Assembly (NCBI GenBank): GCA_029251165.1 | Contig: JAQXDW010000047.1 | Location: 16,084-80,083, forward strand | Direction of reading: 5' to 3' | Source of the DNA: Myxococcota bacterium | Lineage (GTDB): Bacteria; Myxococcota_A; UBA796 | DNA length: 64,000 nt | Part shown: positions 63,911-64,000 of the stretch, one piece after another | Numbering within the stretch: the stretch's first letter is position 1 | Layout: each line of letters starts with the position of its first letter | The notes under the pieces: model-generated | What the model was told of the DNA's origin: nothing | What the model saw: the letters and a program-made list of their open reading frames with translations, nothing else | Database searches by the model: none | Position numbers and translations under genes: made by a program

Positions 63911-64000
63911 TGACAATTGTCAGTTTGCGGAGCCCGTTTGTCATTCTGAGCTGACAATTGTCACGTTGTGGGCCTGATCTGACACTTCGACCTGACAATT
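63911..64000. repeat. TGACAATTGTCA tandem array, probable IS21-family element end
   Basis: Palindrome TGACAATTGTCA at 63911-63922 and 63952-63963 and the first 8 bases again at 63993-64000 (cut by the window end): period 41 bp. Between them TGTCA (63939-63943) and TGACA (63980-63984) are also 41 bp apart. Multiple internal TGACA/TGTCA copies at an end are typical of IS21-type elements, whose transposase binds them. The rest of the element is outside. Confidence 0.55.

Overview
The window is about 64 kb of GC-rich bacterial chromosome, densely coding on both strands. Its style points to a Myxococcota-like (former Deltaproteobacteria) predator or scavenger: many lipoproteins with a short signal peptide, a lipobox Cys and Asp-Thr-Gly linkers; MopE-type Asp/Asn-rich Cys repeats; DUF1592/DUF1552 partners; a hybrid sensor kinase; and ECF regulation. 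The phylum is an inference from gene style; no rRNA or other marker gene is present. I found no tRNA, rRNA or CRISPR array.

Layout. 0-6 kb: the 3' end of a flavin monooxygenase, a PHA-system protein, an exported trypsin-like protease, then a four-gene operon (ECF sigma factor, exported Asn/Ser/Gly-tailed protein, membrane-anchored glycogen-binding-domain protein, barrel-like protein ending in the same domain). 6-15.7 kb: mostly single housekeeping or accessory enzymes (intradiol dioxygenase, M14 peptidase, thioesterase, methyltransferase, GDSL lipase, CPBP protein), ending in a divergent DUF1592/DUF1552 pair. 15.9-24.8 kb: a large MopE/lamin-tail lipoprotein, a broken ccoG, a PPC-domain protein, RecQ, an SDR and a rhomboid protease. 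24.8-29.8 kb: a coiled-coil protein behind a perfect palindrome, then an NAD-linked formate dehydrogenase whose catalytic subunit is interrupted by an in-frame TGA exactly at the Cys/selenocysteine site, with a SECIS-like hairpin right after it. I read this as one selenoprotein, not two ORFs. 30-36 kb: small lipoproteins, a nitroreductase and a C39-like cysteine protease. 36-40 kb: a 1293-residue hybrid two-component sensor. 40-53.4 kb: MopE lipoproteins (one decayed), a lipoprotein/barrel pair, a lipoprotein catalase homologue, a GH5 glycosidase, NUDIX, DUF1853, an SGNH-like lipoprotein and a MORN-repeat protein. 53.7-58.3 kb: a 1543-residue modular protein of unknown function.

58.3-64 kb is a mobile or rearranged zone. 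A 211-bp sequence occurs twice in direct orientation with two mismatches (58491-58701 and 62032-62242). Between the copies lie a 5'-truncated FGE/fibrinogen-like gene, an intact Fic protein with a C-terminal winged helix, and a serine-recombinase scrap. Directly upstream of the Fic start are four 14-bp palindromes spaced exactly 31 bp apart, a likely autoregulatory operator array. The window ends inside a 41-bp-period TGACAATTGTCA repeat resembling an IS21-family end.

Most interesting points: the selenoprotein formate dehydrogenase, the Fic gene with its helically phased operators inside the repeat-flanked island, the sigma-factor/glycogen-binding-domain operon, and the giant protein.
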